A stretch of DNA of 37,133 nucleotides from Halorubrum sp. Hd13 (GCF_002252755.1 NZ_NHOY01000082.1:1-37133), one strand, 5' to 3'; positions 7,743 through 16,954 are shown, counted from the stretch's first letter. Notes: generated by a model not told the origin, from the letters alone. Made by a program: numbers and translations.

Positions 7743-8699
7743 TCAGGCGGTCGCGCCGGCGACGAGGCTCTCTCGCACCGTTTCGACGAACCGCTCCGGG
7801 TGCTCGACGTGCGGGAGCAGCCGCGCGCGGTCGAAGACGACGAGGCGCGCGTCGGCCTCGTCGGCCAGGTCGCGGCCGTCCGAGAGGGGGCTCACCTCGG
7901 CCTCACGCCCCCAGACGATCGTCGGGGGCACGTCGAGGTCGGCGAGCGCGGCCGCCAGGTCGAGGTCGCTGTTGAGGTAGCCGGATATGAAGGAGGCCGG
8001 CGCGAACCGAGCGTTCTCGACGTGGGTCGTCCGCCACTCGTAGTCGGTCCACTCCTCGCTCGGGTTCGTCGGGTCGTCGTAGCCGTGGTCGGCGTTGAAG
8101 TAGCGGATCGACGGCTTCGACGCGATCACGTTGAACAGCGCGTCCCCGATCAGCGGCGACCGGATCAGTTCGCGGAGCCACGACTTCGGGGGGCTCGGGC
8201 CGGCGGTGCTCGTCGGACAGACGCCGACGAAGCCGCTCACGTCGACCGCGTCGCTCCCCGACCCGTCCCCGGTCGCCGCCCCGGCGGCGTACGCGGCCGA
8301 CAGCGACGAGGCGACGACGGCCGGCTCGTCGAGGTCCGCGAGGAAGTCGCGGACGAAGTCCTCGTACAGCGCCGCGGAGTACCGTAGCGGCGGCCGATCG
8401 GAGCGACCGTACCCGGGGAAGTCCGGCGCGATCACGTGGTAGTCGACGGCCAGGTCGTCGAACACCGCGCGCCACTCCCCCGAGGAGCCGGCGGCGTTGA
8501 TCCCGTGGAGCAGCGCGAGGTCCGGGTCGTCGGGGTCGCCCGCCTCCGTGAACGCGACGTCCATCCCGCGCCAGCGGAAGACGCCGTCGTCGCCGTCGAG
8601 CGGGGCCTCCAGCTCGCCCTCGTACCGGAGTCCGGTGTTGGCCGCGGCGAGCGCGCCGACGCCGAGGAGGGCGGTCCCGGCGAGGTTCCTGAGCTTCAT
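7743..8699 (-). CDS. Alpha/beta hydrolase fold protein
   Basis: A 318-residue hydrolase-fold protein with an N-terminal hydrophobic stretch (residues 5-21), probably a membrane anchor or uncleaved signal. The oxyanion strand is LALLHGINAAGSSGEW. The nucleophile elbow is ASSLSA with S132 in place of the usual GxSxG serine. Near the C-terminus ARLLPHVEHPERF aligns with the common GHxPHxExPE segment, but Leu stands where the catalytic His is expected and H297 is the next histidine. The start is supported by a TATAAG box about 30 bases upstream (8727-8732). No operon partner. An esterase-like role is possible, but the altered His makes catalysis uncertain. Confidence 0.8.
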   Translation of the reverse strand: MKLRNLAGTALLGVGALAAANTGLRYEGELEAPLDGDDGVFRWRGMDVAFTEAGDPDDPDLALLHGINAAGSSGEWRAVFDDLAVDYHVIAPDFPGYGRSDRPPLRYSAALYEDFVRDFLADLDEPAVVASSLSAAYAAGAATGDGSGSDAVDVSGFVGVCPTSTAGPSPPKSWLRELIRSPLIGDALFNVIASKPSIRYFNADHGYDDPTNPSEEWTDYEWRTTHVENARFAPASFISGYLNSDLDLAAALADLDVPPTIVWGREAEVSPLSDGRDLADEADARLVVFDRARLLPHVEHPERFVETVRESLVAGATA

Positions 8700-8785
8700 G
8701 GAAACCTGTTGGTCCGCTGGCGACTTATACCTCGTGGCCCGCCCGGGCGGTCACGCCTCGCTCCCGACCGCCGCCCCTCGGTCGG

Positions 8786-9928
8786 TCACTCCCGGTCCGT
8801 CTCCACGCAGTCGACGATGGGGGCGACGACCTCGGCGGCGACGCTGTACGGGTCGGTCTCGCGCCGGCGGACCGCCTCGGCGAGCCGGTCGATCCCGCCG
8901 CGGCGCTCGATCTCCTCGGCGGCGAGGGCCCCGACGTCGGACCGCACGAGCGTCCGGATCTCCTCGGCGTAGCGCCGGCGCTTCGTCGCCTCGATCTCGC
9001 CCGACTCCCGGAGGTGCGCGGCGTGGGCGTCGAACGCCGCGATCAGCTCGTCGACGCCCTCGCCCGTGTTCGCGACCGTCCGGAGCACCTCGGGGGTCCA
9101 CCCCGGGGCGTCGTCGCCGCTCGCGTCGGCCGCGTCGCCGGAGGCCGCCTCGCCGTCCGAGGGGGTCGGGTCGTCCGGGTGCTCCGGCGCGTCGAACCCG
9201 TGATGGCCCGTGTCGAGCCCCGTCGTCGGGCCCTCCCGCCGGTGGACCATCTCCTCCAACTCGGCGAGGGTGCGCTCCGCGCCGTCCATGTCGGCCTTGT
9301 TGACGACGAACACGTCGCCGATCTCCAGGATGCCGGCCTTCAGCGTCTGCACGTCGTCGCCGGAGCCGGGCTGGACGAGCACCGCGACCGTGTCGGCGGT
9401 CCGCACCACGTCGACCTCGTTCTGCCCGGCGCCGACCGTCTCGATGACCACGACGTCCTTCCCGAAGGCGTCGAGCGCCTTCACCGCGTCCGCGGTCGCC
9501 ATCGAGAGCCCGCCGAGCTGGCCGCGCGCGCTCATCGACCGGAAGAACACGTCCATGTCGCCGACGTTCGACCCCATCCGGATCCGGTCGCCGAGGACCG
9601 CGCCGCCCGTGTACGGCGAGGAGGGGTCGACGCCGACGACGCCGACGGTGTCCCCGCGCTCGCGGTAGGCCGCCGCGAGCTTGTCGACGAGCGTCGACTT
9701 CCCGGCGCCGGGCGAGCCCGTGATCCCGATCACGTCCGCGCCGCCGGTGTGCCCGTGGAGCGCGGAGACGATCGCCCGGTGGCCCGCGGCGCGGTCCTCG
9801 ATCCGGGTGATGACGCGGGCGAGCGCCCGGTGGCTCCCGGCGAGCAGCTCCTCGACGAGCTCGGCGTCGCGGTCGCTCAGCTCCGGGGTCCGCTCCGCCG
9901 CCGACCCGTCACGTTGCGGCCCGTCCAT
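8786..9928 (-). CDS. meaB: Methylmalonyl-CoA mutase-associated GTPase MeaB/ArgK
   Basis: A 380-residue G3E-family GTPase that loads and protects adenosylcobalamin in methylmalonyl-CoA mutase. The Walker A motif GSPGAGKST spans residues 71-79; GVDPSSPYTGGAVLGDRIRM and VIVETVGAGQNEVDV represent the switch regions, and VVNKADMDGA gives the NKxD specificity motif. An acidic, low-complexity insertion of about 50 residues (EHPDDPTPSDGEAASGD and after) interrupts the region after NKAD, a common haloarchaeal expansion. Its ATG directly follows the stop of the cobalamin-binding subunit gene (no spacer), so the two are co-translated. Confidence 0.93.
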   Translation of the reverse strand: MDGPQRDGSAAERTPELSDRDAELVEELLAGSHRALARVITRIEDRAAGHRAIVSALHGHTGGADVIGITGSPGAGKSTLVDKLAAAYRERGDTVGVVGVDPSSPYTGGAVLGDRIRMGSNVGDMDVFFRSMSARGQLGGLSMATADAVKALDAFGKDVVVIETVGAGQNEVDVVRTADTVAVLVQPGSGDDVQTLKAGILEIGDVFVVNKADMDGAERTLAELEEMVHRREGPTTGLDTGHHGFDAPEHPDDPTPSDGEAASGDAADASGDDAPGWTPEVLRTVANTGEGVDELIAAFDAHAAHLRESGEIEATKRRRYAEEIRTLVRSDVGALAAEEIERRGGIDRLAEAVRRRETDPYSVAAEVVAPIVDCVETDRE

Positions 9929-10348
9929 CTACGCCCGCTCCGGCACGTTGTTCCGGATGAACTCGATCGTCTCCTCCATCGGCGTCCCGGGGCCGAACAC
10001 CTCGGCGACGCCGAGCTCCTTGAGCTCCGTCTCGTCGTCGTCAGGGATGATCCCGCCCACGAGGATCAGGGTGTCCTCGAACGCGTCGTACTCCTTGAGC
10101 CCCTCGATGACCTTCGGGACGAGGGTGTTGTGGGCGCCCGAGAGGATCGAGATGCCGAGCACGTCGACGTCCTCCTGGACCGCCGCCTGTACGATGTCCT
10201 CCGGCGCGCGATGGAGCCCGGAGTAGACGACTTCGAAGCCGGCGTCGCGGAACGCCCGCGCGATCACGTGTGCACCCCGATCGTGGCCGTCGAGTCCGAC
10301 CTTCGCGACCAGACACCGAATGGCCCGCTCCTCCTGTTCGACGCTCAT
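9929..10348 (-). CDS. mcmA2: Methylmalonyl-CoA mutase, cobalamin-binding subunit
   Basis: A 139-residue B12-binding domain protein, equivalent to the C-terminal domain of methylmalonyl-CoA mutase encoded as a separate subunit, as is usual in archaea. The cobalamin-binding D-x-H-x-x-G motif is D20-G-H22-D-R-G25; SILSGAH and LVGGIIP supply the remaining nucleotide-tail contacts. The enzyme interconverts methylmalonyl-CoA and succinyl-CoA. The ATG at 10348 is chosen because upstream codons do not belong to the family. The large catalytic subunit is not in this window, so it must be encoded elsewhere. It leads a two-gene operon with meaB. Confidence 0.93.
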   Translation of the reverse strand: MSVEQEERAIRCLVAKVGLDGHDRGAHVIARAFRDAGFEVVYSGLHRAPEDIVQAAVQEDVDVLGISILSGAHNTLVPKVIEGLKEYDAFEDTLILVGGIIPDDDETELKELGVAEVFGPGTPMEETIEFIRNNVPERA

Positions 10349-10521
10349 ATCGGGTACTGCGTCGCGTGCCCGTTTGATTCTAACGGACGATCGGGAGAGT
10401 CCGGGTCGTTGGGGCGGTCGCGGTCGGTCGCCCAGTTCGCTCACGGCTCCCGCGACCGGCGGGTCCCGCCGCTGCTCCCGTGACCGACGCGTTAAACGCG
10501 CGGGCGTCCCTGAGAGGCGAC

Positions 10522-11421
10522 ATGACCGACGCTTCCCCCGAGGACCGCCTCCCGCCCGGCGCGCGGATCGGCCGCGCCGCGCTCCGCGTCGCCGACCTCG
10601 ACGAGACGACCGCCTTCTACCGCGACGTCGTCGGCCTCGCCGTCATCGACTGCGACGGCGACAGGGCCGTCCTCGGCGCCGACGGCGACCCCCTGCTCGT
10701 CCTGCGACGCGACCCGGACCGCCCCGAGCGCGGGCGCACCGAGGCCGGCCTCTTTCACGCCGCGTTCCGGGTCCCCTCCCGGGCCGCGCTCGGCGAGGCG
10801 CTGGGTCGGGTGCGGGAGCGCTGGCGCCTTGACGGCGCCTCCGACCACCTCGTCAGCGAGGCGCTGTACCTCGACGACCCCGAGGGAAACGGGGTGGAGA
10901 TCTACCGCGATCGCCCCCGCGAGGAGTGGCCCACCGACGACGACGGGACGGTGCGCATGGCGACCGACCCGCTCGACTTGGAGGGGGTCGCCGCGGCCGC
11001 GGAGGCGGTCGAGGGGAACGCTTCCGCGGGATCGTCGCCCGTCGACCGCGCCCCGCCCGGCACCGACCTCGGCCACGTCCACCTCGAAACCGCGTCGCTG
11101 TCGGCGTTCGAGGCGGTGTACGTCGACGGGCTCGGCTTCGAGGTCGGCATGACCGGCCCCGACGTCCGGTTCGTCGCCGCCGGCGGCTACCACCACCACC
11201 TCGCCGCGAACACGTGGCGCGGGCGGACGACGCCCGCGACGGGGCTCGGGCTCGCGTGGTTCGAGGTGGTCGTCCCCGACGCCGACGCGCTGGACGCGGT
11301 GCGGGAGCGGCTGGAGGCGGTCGCGGCCGACGGCGATGTCGATGTCGCCGTCGACGAGCGCGGTGGAGGGGTCACCGTCACCGATGCCGACGGTATCGAG
11401 GTTCGCGTTCGGACGGAGTAG
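10522..11421 (+). CDS. Two-domain VOC-superfamily (glyoxalase/catechol dioxygenase-like) protein
   Basis: A 299-residue protein made of two vicinal-oxygen-chelate modules (about 10-140 and 180-298), like CatE-type extradiol dioxygenases. Metal-ligand candidates are H in GLFHAAFRV, H and E in DHLVSEALYLDDPEGNGVEIY, and H in GHVHLETASLSAFE. The DPEGNGVEIYRDRP block is a hallmark of the first module. A TTAAAC box lies 26-31 bases upstream of the ATG at 10522, so the transcript is probably leaderless. It is divergent from mcmA2-meaB. A role in ring cleavage is a family-level guess; it is too large and bimodular to be a simple methylmalonyl-CoA epimerase. Confidence 0.8.
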   Translation: MTDASPEDRLPPGARIGRAALRVADLDETTAFYRDVVGLAVIDCDGDRAVLGADGDPLLVLRRDPDRPERGRTEAGLFHAAFRVPSRAALGEALGRVRERWRLDGASDHLVSEALYLDDPEGNGVEIYRDRPREEWPTDDDGTVRMATDPLDLEGVAAAAEAVEGNASAGSSPVDRAPPGTDLGHVHLETASLSAFEAVYVDGLGFEVGMTGPDVRFVAAGGYHHHLAANTWRGRTTPATGLGLAWFEVVVPDADALDAVRERLEAVAADGDVDVAVDERGGGVTVTDADGIEVRVRTE

Positions 11422-11477
11422 AGAGGAGCGGCGGTCAGGCTCCCGCAACGGAGGGGATCAGCTCGCCGAGAAGAGCG

Positions 11478-11867
11478 TTAGCACGCGAGGGCCGGCTCGG
11501 CGTCACCCTCGACCAGCACGTCGGTCAGCGTCTCGAGATCGGCTCGCAACGTCGCCTCGTCGTCGTCGAATCCGTACCGCTCGAGGGCCGCGGAGCCGTC
11601 GATCCGCAGCGTCTCGCTGCTCGGCGGGAGCGCGGCTCGGACCCCACCGGCCGCGCGCTCGTTGATAACGGTCGGTCGGTCTCTGTCGGAGTCGATCCCG
11701 ATGCGGAGCTCGGCGAGCGGTTCCAGGTCGTCGTTCCGTTCCGCGGCGTCCACGACGCCGTGGAACCAGCGGGCGGCGAGGCGTTCACTCGGTAGAATGA
11801 TATGTCCGGTGTCGCGATCGAAGCTCGTGTTATGGCGTCGAATGCGACGCCCTAAGGTCTCGTTCAT
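11478..11867 (-). CDS. Uncharacterised small haloarchaeal protein
   Basis: A 129-residue soluble protein I do not recognise. It starts MNETLGRRIRRHNTSFDRD, has a central ERLAARWFHGVVDAAERNDDLE helix and a C-terminal acidic helix ending in Cys. There is no membrane segment, signal or metal motif. Codon use is clearly less GC-biased than its neighbours (frequent AAT, ATA, TTA), and its upstream region is the most AT-rich of this part of the window, which may point to recent acquisition. A TTTAAC box lies about 31 bases upstream (11896-11901, minus strand). Monocistronic. Confidence 0.6.
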   Translation of the reverse strand: MNETLGRRIRRHNTSFDRDTGHIILPSERLAARWFHGVVDAAERNDDLEPLAELRIGIDSDRDRPTVINERAAGGVRAALPPSSETLRIDGSAALERYGFDDDEATLRADLETLTDVLVEGDAEPALAC

Positions 11868-11879
11868 CTGCGGATAATT

Positions 11880-11919
11880 AGGGCCTCTGTTCCGTTAAAT
11901 GTTGGCTTTCAGGGCCTCT
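11880..11919. repeat. Short direct repeat upstream of the small unknown gene
   Basis: AGGGCCTCT occurs at 11880-11888 and again at 11911-11919, 31 bases apart, followed by similar TGTTCCG and ATCCG tails. The two copies flank the TTTAAC box of the 11478-11867 gene, so they could be binding sites of one regulator. Short, so possibly chance. Confidence 0.4.
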
Positions 11920-12002
11920 ATCCGCCGATATTGATAATGTACGTTCGGTACGGTTCGGACCCGCCGGCCGTCGGCTCACGGGCCGGCCGGCTCACGGGGC
12001 GG

Positions 12003-13055
12003 TCACGTGACGATCGATCGGAGCGTCTCCTCGGTCAGCAGCGCGGTAATCCCGAGCGCCTCGGTCGTCATCCAGCCGAGGAAGGCGACGTACATCGCGA
12101 GGAAGACGTACCCCTCCTCGGTAGTGATCTCGAACTCCGTCGCGGACATCACCACGACGACGAGGGTGGTATAAAACAGAAATAACAGTAGCGGCACGGA
12201 TGTGAGGAAGCCGATCGAGACGCCGCCGGCGAGGATGACGCCGATCGGCAGCGCCGCGACGAGATTGAACGTGTTGGTCCCGAAGACGTTCGCGATCGCC
12301 GCCCGCTTGTCGCCGGCCTCGCCCATCTTCACGCCGACGAGCAGGTCGGGGAACGAGCTCAGCACCGACAGCACCGTCACGGAGATGAGGAACGACGGCG
12401 CGTCGAGCGCGTCCGAGATCTGTACCGTCATGGTGACCATCGACTCGACGCCGACCAGCACGATGACCAGCCCGGCCGCGAACAGCCCGGCCTGTTTGGG
12501 GACGTTCGTTGACTCGGCCCGCTTCATGTCCGACGCCCCGCTCTTGCCCCCCGCGAGTAAGATGACGTACACGCCGTACAACACTAGCAGGCCGACGCCC
12601 ATCTGCGGCGTGATCCGCGCGAGCTCGCGCCCGTCGGTCCCGAGCACGCCGAGCGCGATCACGCCGAAGAGGGCGAGCACGGCGACCATATAAAAAATGG
12701 CGTCGCGGTAGACGATCCCCTGCGTCGTCGTCGTGTCGCCGCTCGTGATCGCGACAGCGGCCGGGATGACCAAGATATTGAACACCGCCGTCCCGATGAG
12801 CGCCCCGGCGCCGACGCCGAAGTCGCCGAGCACGAGCACCGAGATGACGATGATCGCGAGCTCGGGGAACGACGTCGCGGCGGCGACGATGAGCCCGCCC
12901 TGGATCGCCTGCGAGACGCCGAAGTGGTCGCTGATCTTCGAGGTCGTCGACTCGATGACGTTCGCCCCCTTCCAGGTCAGCAGGAACCCGATCGCGCCCA
13001 ACACGAGCCAGACGGCGAGCGACTGGTCTCCGATGAGCTCCTGCAGTACAGTCAC
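12003..13055 (-). CDS. Sodium/calcium exchanger (CaCA) family protein
   Basis: A 350-residue inner-membrane cation/proton or Na+/Ca2+ antiporter with about ten transmembrane segments. The two inverted alpha-repeats are seen as AAATSFPELAIIVISV with GTAVFNILVIP (residues about 58-100), and VLSSFPDLLVGV with NVFGTNTFNLVAALPIG (about 235-275). The acidic residues of SFPE and SFPD are the expected ion ligands; the second repeat carries Asp where Glu is commoner. A cytoplasmic loop between the halves is short (about residues 165-185). GTG start at 13055; a TCTAATC box sits 28 bases upstream. Ion specificity cannot be told from sequence. Confidence 0.87.
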   Translation of the reverse strand: MTVLQELIGDQSLAVWLVLGAIGFLLTWKGANVIESTTSKISDHFGVSQAIQGGLIVAAATSFPELAIIVISVLVLGDFGVGAGALIGTAVFNILVIPAAVAITSGDTTTTQGIVYRDAIFYMVAVLALFGVIALGVLGTDGRELARITPQMGVGLLVLYGVYVILLAGGKSGASDMKRAESTNVPKQAGLFAAGLVIVLVGVESMVTMTVQISDALDAPSFLISVTVLSVLSSFPDLLVGVKMGEAGDKRAAIANVFGTNTFNLVAALPIGVILAGGVSIGFLTSVPLLLFLFYTTLVVVVMSATEFEITTEEGYVFLAMYVAFLGWMTTEALGITALLTEETLRSIVT

Positions 13056-13069
13056 GTCTCGTCAGTGCG

Positions 13070-13102
13070 TCCGAAGTCGATTAGAGCTTCCGGAGTCGAT
13101 AA
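13070..13102 (-). promoter_or_regulatory. Promoter of the exchanger gene with imperfect direct repeats
   Basis: Two 14-base sequences, TCCGAAGTCGATTA (13070-13083) and TCCGGAGTCGATAA (13089-13102), differ at two positions and are spaced by 19 bases. The first covers the minus-strand TAATCGA box that serves as the TATA element. They may be tandem regulator sites or a small duplication of the promoter. Confidence 0.45.
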
Positions 13103-13124
13103 TGGCCGCCTCGACGCGGAGCCC

Positions 13125-13583
13125 CTACTCACCGTCGCACTCGCCGAACCGCTCGTCGAAGAGGACGACCACGCGGCGCTCGATATCGTCGCGGATCTCG
13201 CGGACCTCCTCGATCGGGCGCTCGCCCGGGTCGTCGAGGTCCCAGTCGTCGGTGTCGACGCCGTCGAGCTCCAGTGTCGAACAGCCCATCGTGGCGACGA
13301 AGTCCGACGCGGCGAGCGTCTCGTCGGACACGTGTCGCGGCGTCCGACCGTTCACGTCGAGGCCGACCTCGGCGAGCGCCTCGACGACCACGTCGTGGAC
13401 GCTGTCGGCGGGGGCGGTGCCGCCCGTGACGACCTCGACGCGGTCGCCGAGGCCGCGCCGGTCGCGCTCGCGCTCCGCGAAGGCGGTCGCCATCTGGCTC
13501 CGGCCGGCGTTGCGAACGCACATGAACGTGAGGGTGGTCGTCGCGTCGGTGACGTCGTCGTCCGCGGTCTCTGAGGGTGTCAT
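13125..13583 (-). CDS. Low-molecular-weight phosphatase / arsenate reductase-like protein
   Basis: A 152-residue protein of the LMW protein-tyrosine phosphatase fold. The P-loop C-x5-R-S is C22-VRNAG-R28-S29, and the general-acid Asp lies in DWDLDDP (residues 113-119). The layout follows thioredoxin-coupled ArsC, with C101 in ATMGCSTLE matching the first resolving cysteine, but the second cysteine seven residues later is missing. A further cysteine, C149, lies close to the C-terminus. It follows phoU by 55 bases on the same strand, so it belongs to or borders the phosphate operon. Arsenate detoxification linked to phosphate uptake, or a phosphatase role, are both plausible. Confidence 0.82.
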   Translation of the reverse strand: MTPSETADDDVTDATTTLTFMCVRNAGRSQMATAFAERERDRRGLGDRVEVVTGGTAPADSVHDVVVEALAEVGLDVNGRTPRHVSDETLAASDFVATMGCSTLELDGVDTDDWDLDDPGERPIEEVREIRDDIERRVVVLFDERFGECDGE

Positions 13584-13638
13584 GGTCTCTTGTGGATTGT
13601 GTCTCGGCCGTCCGTTCCGTCTCCGTGCCGACCGCCGG

Positions 13639-14337
13639 TCAGTAGATCAGTTCGTCGTCGCTCTCGATCATGTACAGCGTCCGGGCGGCGATGTTGACCC
13701 CGTGGTCCCCGACCCGTTCGAGGTCGCGGATCGCCAGCAGGGCGCGCGAGATCTCGTCGAGGGTGTCCGCGAGCCGGTCCGGGTCCGGGTCGCCGTCCCC
13801 GTTCGCGGCGGCGCGGGCGCGGTCGGCTTCGAGGAGGCTCCGCACGACCGCTTCGCTCGCTCGGCGACAGCGCTCGTCGAGGTCGTCGTCGCGAACGTCG
13901 ATCTCACGGCACGCGTCGGGGTCGGTCGCCTCGTAGGCCGCGACCGCGTCGGCGACCATGTCGCCGGCCGCGTCGCCGAGCCCGCGGAAGTCGACGGCCG
14001 GGTGGATCCCGCCGTCGTCGCCGCCATACGCGGCGATGTTGGTCGCCAGGTCGCCGACCCGTTCGAGGTCGGTGATGATCTTGAACGAGGCCGTCACCAG
14101 CCGGAGGTCCCCGGCCACGGGCTGCTGGAGCGCGAGCAGCTCCGTGCACTCCTCCTCCAGTTCGAGGTACCGCTCGTTGACGACGTGATCCCCGCCGATC
14201 ACCTCGTCGGCGAGGTCGTCGTCGCCCGTCTCGGCCGCGCGGAGGGCGGTCTCGTACCGGTCGAGGACCAGGTCGCCCATCGCGACCACGTCGCCCCGGA
14301 GCTGCTCCAACCGCTCCTGGTAGTTCTCGCGAGGCAT
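13639..14337 (-). CDS. phoU: Phosphate signalling regulator PhoU
   Basis: A 232-residue all-helical protein with two three-helix PhoU repeats (about 8-105 and 118-225). The metal-cluster type motifs are ERVGDLATNIA in the first repeat and ERVGDHGVNIA in the second. PhoU binds the Pst transporter and dampens uptake when phosphate is sufficient. Its ATG follows the pstB stop without a gap (TAGATG), so it is co-translated with the transporter. Length and motifs are typical. Confidence 0.93.
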   Translation of the reverse strand: MPRENYQERLEQLRGDVVAMGDLVLDRYETALRAAETGDDDLADEVIGGDHVVNERYLELEEECTELLALQQPVAGDLRLVTASFKIITDLERVGDLATNIAAYGGDDGGIHPAVDFRGLGDAAGDMVADAVAAYEATDPDACREIDVRDDDLDERCRRASEAVVRSLLEADRARAAANGDGDPDPDRLADTLDEISRALLAIRDLERVGDHGVNIAARTLYMIESDDELIY

Positions 14338-15174
14338 CTACCCGAACTTCCCCGTGATGTAGTCCTCGACGCGCTGCTCCTCGGGGTCCTCGAAGATCTT
14401 GGTGGTGTCGTCGTACTCGACCAGCCGCCCGCCGGTGAGGAACACCGCGGTCCGGTCGGAGATGCGCGCCGCCTGCTGCATGTTGTGCGTGACGATGATG
14501 ACGGTGTACTCCTCCGCGAGGTCGTCGATGAGGTCCTCGATCTTCGAGGCCGCGACGGGGTCGAGCGCCGACGTCGGCTCGTCCATCAGGATGACTTCCG
14601 GGTCGGGCGCGATGGCGCGAGCGATACAGAGCCGCTGCTGTTGCCCGCCGGAGAGGTCGAGCCCCGAGGAGCCGAGCTGGTCTTTCACCTCGTCCCACAG
14701 CGCCGCGCCCTTCAGCGACTCCTCGACGCGCTCGTCGACGTCGCCGTCGAACCCCTGGATCTTCAGCCCGTACGCGACGTTGTCGCGGATGGACTTCGGG
14801 AACGGGTTGGGCTTCTGAAACACCATCCCGATCTTCCGCCGGAGCGCGACTGGGTCGACGTCGTCGTCGTACACGTTCTTCCCGCCGAACTCGATGTCGC
14901 CCTCGACCCGACAGACCTCGATCATGTCGTTCATCCGGTTGATACACCGGAGGAACGTCGACTTGCCGCAGCCCGAGGGGCCGATCAGCGCGGTCACGCG
15001 CTTCTCGGGGATCTCCATCGACACGTCGTCGATCGCCTGCTCGTCCCCGTAGAAGACGTTCAGGTCGCGCGCGGCCACCGCGGTCCGGTCCGAGGGCGCC
15101 GTTCGATCGTTCGATCCGGTCTCTACGTCCGTCGTGATGAGCGAGTCGCTCGGTTTCGTTTCGGTGTTACTCAT
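14338..15174 (-). CDS. pstB: Phosphate ABC transporter ATP-binding protein PstB
   Basis: A 278-residue ATPase of the phosphate importer. Walker A is GPSGCGKST at 65-73, the Q-loop glutamine is Q120, the signature LSGGQQQR begins at 174, Walker B is ILMDE at 195-199, and VTHNMQQA carries the switch histidine. The family marker CINRMND follows Walker A. A 32-residue polar N-terminal extension precedes the ABC fold. One base separates the pstA stop from its ATG. Confidence 0.96.
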   Translation of the reverse strand: MSNTETKPSDSLITTDVETGSNDRTAPSDRTAVAARDLNVFYGDEQAIDDVSMEIPEKRVTALIGPSGCGKSTFLRCINRMNDMIEVCRVEGDIEFGGKNVYDDDVDPVALRRKIGMVFQKPNPFPKSIRDNVAYGLKIQGFDGDVDERVEESLKGAALWDEVKDQLGSSGLDLSGGQQQRLCIARAIAPDPEVILMDEPTSALDPVAASKIEDLIDDLAEEYTVIIVTHNMQQAARISDRTAVFLTGGRLVEYDDTTKIFEDPEEQRVEDYITGKFG

Positions 15175-15175
15175 G

Positions 15176-16954
15176 TTAGTTTCCCCGCTCCGCGCGGTTT
15201 CGCAGCAGTATCGCCGTCCCGTTCATGCCGATGAGGATGATCAGCAGCGTGATCACGCCGGCCGCGACGACCCCGTACCGGAACTCCGCCTGGGGGAAGT
15301 TCGCCCACGCGTAGATCTGCATCGGCATCGCGCTGAACTTGCTGAACAGGCTGCTCGGCGGGCTAAACACCGTCGTCGCTGCGCCAACCATGATGAGCGG
15401 TGCGGTCTCGCCGATCGCCCGACCGAGCGCGAGGATCGTCCCGGTGAGGATCCCGGGGAACGCCTCGGGGAGGACGACGTTCTTCGTCGTCTGCCAGCGG
15501 GTCGCCCCCATCGCGTCCGATCCCCGGCGCAGGTCGTCCGGCACCGACCGGATCGCCTCCTGCGCGGAGATGATCGTGATCGGGAGAATGAGCAGTGACA
15601 GCGTCAGCGACACGGTTACCGCGGTCCCGAACCCAAATCCGAGGAGGTTCGCGAACAGCCCCAGTCCGAGCAGCCCGTACACGACGGACGGGACCGCCGC
15701 CAGATTCGCGATGTTGATCTGAAGCAGCCGCGTCAGCGCGCCGACGACCCCGGTGTCCGCGGTGTATTCCTCTAGGAACACCGACGTCGCGACCCCGAGG
15801 GCGAACGAGAGCACCGCGACCATCGCGATGATGATCACCGAGCCGACGATCGCCGGGTACAGCCCCGCCTCGGTGGCGGTTCGCGACGGCGCCTCCGTGA
15901 GGAACGTCTCGCTGACCCACGGGCTCGGCGTCGGGATCCCGAACAGTTCGACGAGGAACGCTCCGGCAAGCGCGCCGGCGACGAGCAGGACTGGAAGCCC
16001 CAGTCCCGACACCCCCTCGCCGACGTCGAACACGCGATGGAGGTACGCGGCGACCGGCACGCCCGTCACGGCGATGACCAACAGCGCGTTCGGCCCGCCG
16101 ACGCCGAGTCCCGCGGCCCGTCCGAACAGTCCGACCGCGGTCGCGAGCGCGAGCGGAACGCCTCCCGCGGTCAGCGCCGCCGTCCGGCTTCCACGGCCGT
16201 TCACCACGACGGCGCCGGCCGCCGCGATCGGGATCGCCAGCGTCCAGAGGTATATGAACGCCGTCGTCGGGTACGTCCGGAGCACTTCTCGGACGAACAC
16301 GGCGAGCACCATCCCGAGGATACTTATCGGAAGGGCGGCCGTCACGGCGGCCGGCGTGTCTCGGAGGCGACCGTACGCGTACGCGAGCAGCGCCGGAACG
16401 ATCCCGAGCGTGTACGCGAGGAACCACAGCCGCTCGTCGAACACCAGAAAGAGGACGCTGAACGCCAGCCCGATCGCGGTGCCGCCGATCAGCCGTCCGA
16501 CCATCCCGAAGCCGACCGATCCGGGTCGGCCGCGGGCTCCCATGTAGACGAGGTATCCGGTGAGCGGGATGATAACGACGAAGAGGTACGTGAGCTGCCA
16601 ATTGAGCCGCGGAACCTGGCCGACGAACGTCTCGACGAGCGTGAAGGCCACGGCGACGGCGACGAGGCCGCCGCCGGCCACGGTGACGGCCCGACGAGTC
16701 AGCGTCCGGTCACGCGCGCTGTACAGGCAGAATCCGAGGAACGGCACGACGAGCGTGAGGAAGTACGTCAACAGCCACAGCGGGTTCGCGTTCGCTAGAT
16801 CAAAGGCGTCGATCGTGACGTAGATGAGCAGCACCGCGAGCGCGAAGATCCCGAGCACGCTCGCCCCGAGCGAGAGGTACTCGAAGGCGATCCCCCGGAC
16901 GCGGCTCACCTCGCCGAACTCCTCGACACGACCGGTGTCGGTGTCGGTCGCCAT
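15176..16954 (-). CDS. pstA: Phosphate ABC transporter permease PstA (extended)
   Basis: A 592-residue permease, about twice the length of bacterial PstA. The C-terminal 260 residues carry the permease core with the EAA-like loop ([28 protein letters not shown]) and [11 protein letters not shown]. The N-terminal 300 residues add about eight further hydrophobic helices without a recognisable domain. The expanded form is familiar in haloarchaea, but the function of the extra helices is unknown. The ATG overlaps the pstC stop by one base. It pairs with PstC to form the membrane channel. Confidence 0.92.
   Translation of the reverse strand: MATDTDTGRVEEFGEVSRVRGIAFEYLSLGASVLGIFALAVLLIYVTIDAFDLANANPLWLLTYFLTLVVPFLGFCLYSARDRTLTRRAVTVAGGGLVAVAVAFTLVETFVGQVPRLNWQLTYLFVVIIPLTGYLVYMGARGRPGSVGFGMVGRLIGGTAIGLAFSVLFLVFDERLWFLAYTLGIVPALLAYAYGRLRDTPAAVTAALPISILGMVLAVFVREVLRTYPTTAFIYLWTLAIPIAAAGAVVVNGRGSRTAALTAGGVPLALATAVGLFGRAAGLGVGGPNALLVIAVTGVPVAAYLHRVFDVGEGVSGLGLPVLLVAGALAGAFLVELFGIPTPSPWVSETFLTEAPSRTATEAGLYPAIVGSVIIIAMVAVLSFALGVATSVFLEEYTADTGVVGALTRLLQINIANLAAVPSVVYGLLGLGLFANLLGFGFGTAVTVSLTLSLLILPITIISAQEAIRSVPDDLRRGSDAMGATRWQTTKNVVLPEAFPGILTGTILALGRAIGETAPLIMVGAATTVFSPPSSLFSKFSAMPMQIYAWANFPQAEFRYGVVAAGVITLLIILIGMNGTAILLRNRAERGN

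Noticed and set aside
10522..11421. Methylmalonyl-CoA epimerase because of the nearby mutase subunit
   Set aside because: The protein has two VOC modules and CatE-like motifs, whereas the epimerase is a single module of about 130-150 residues; it is also transcribed divergently.
12733..15234. Plus-strand open frame of 833 codons across phoU and pstB
   Set aside because: It is an antisense shadow of GC-rich genes with complete motifs on the minus strand.
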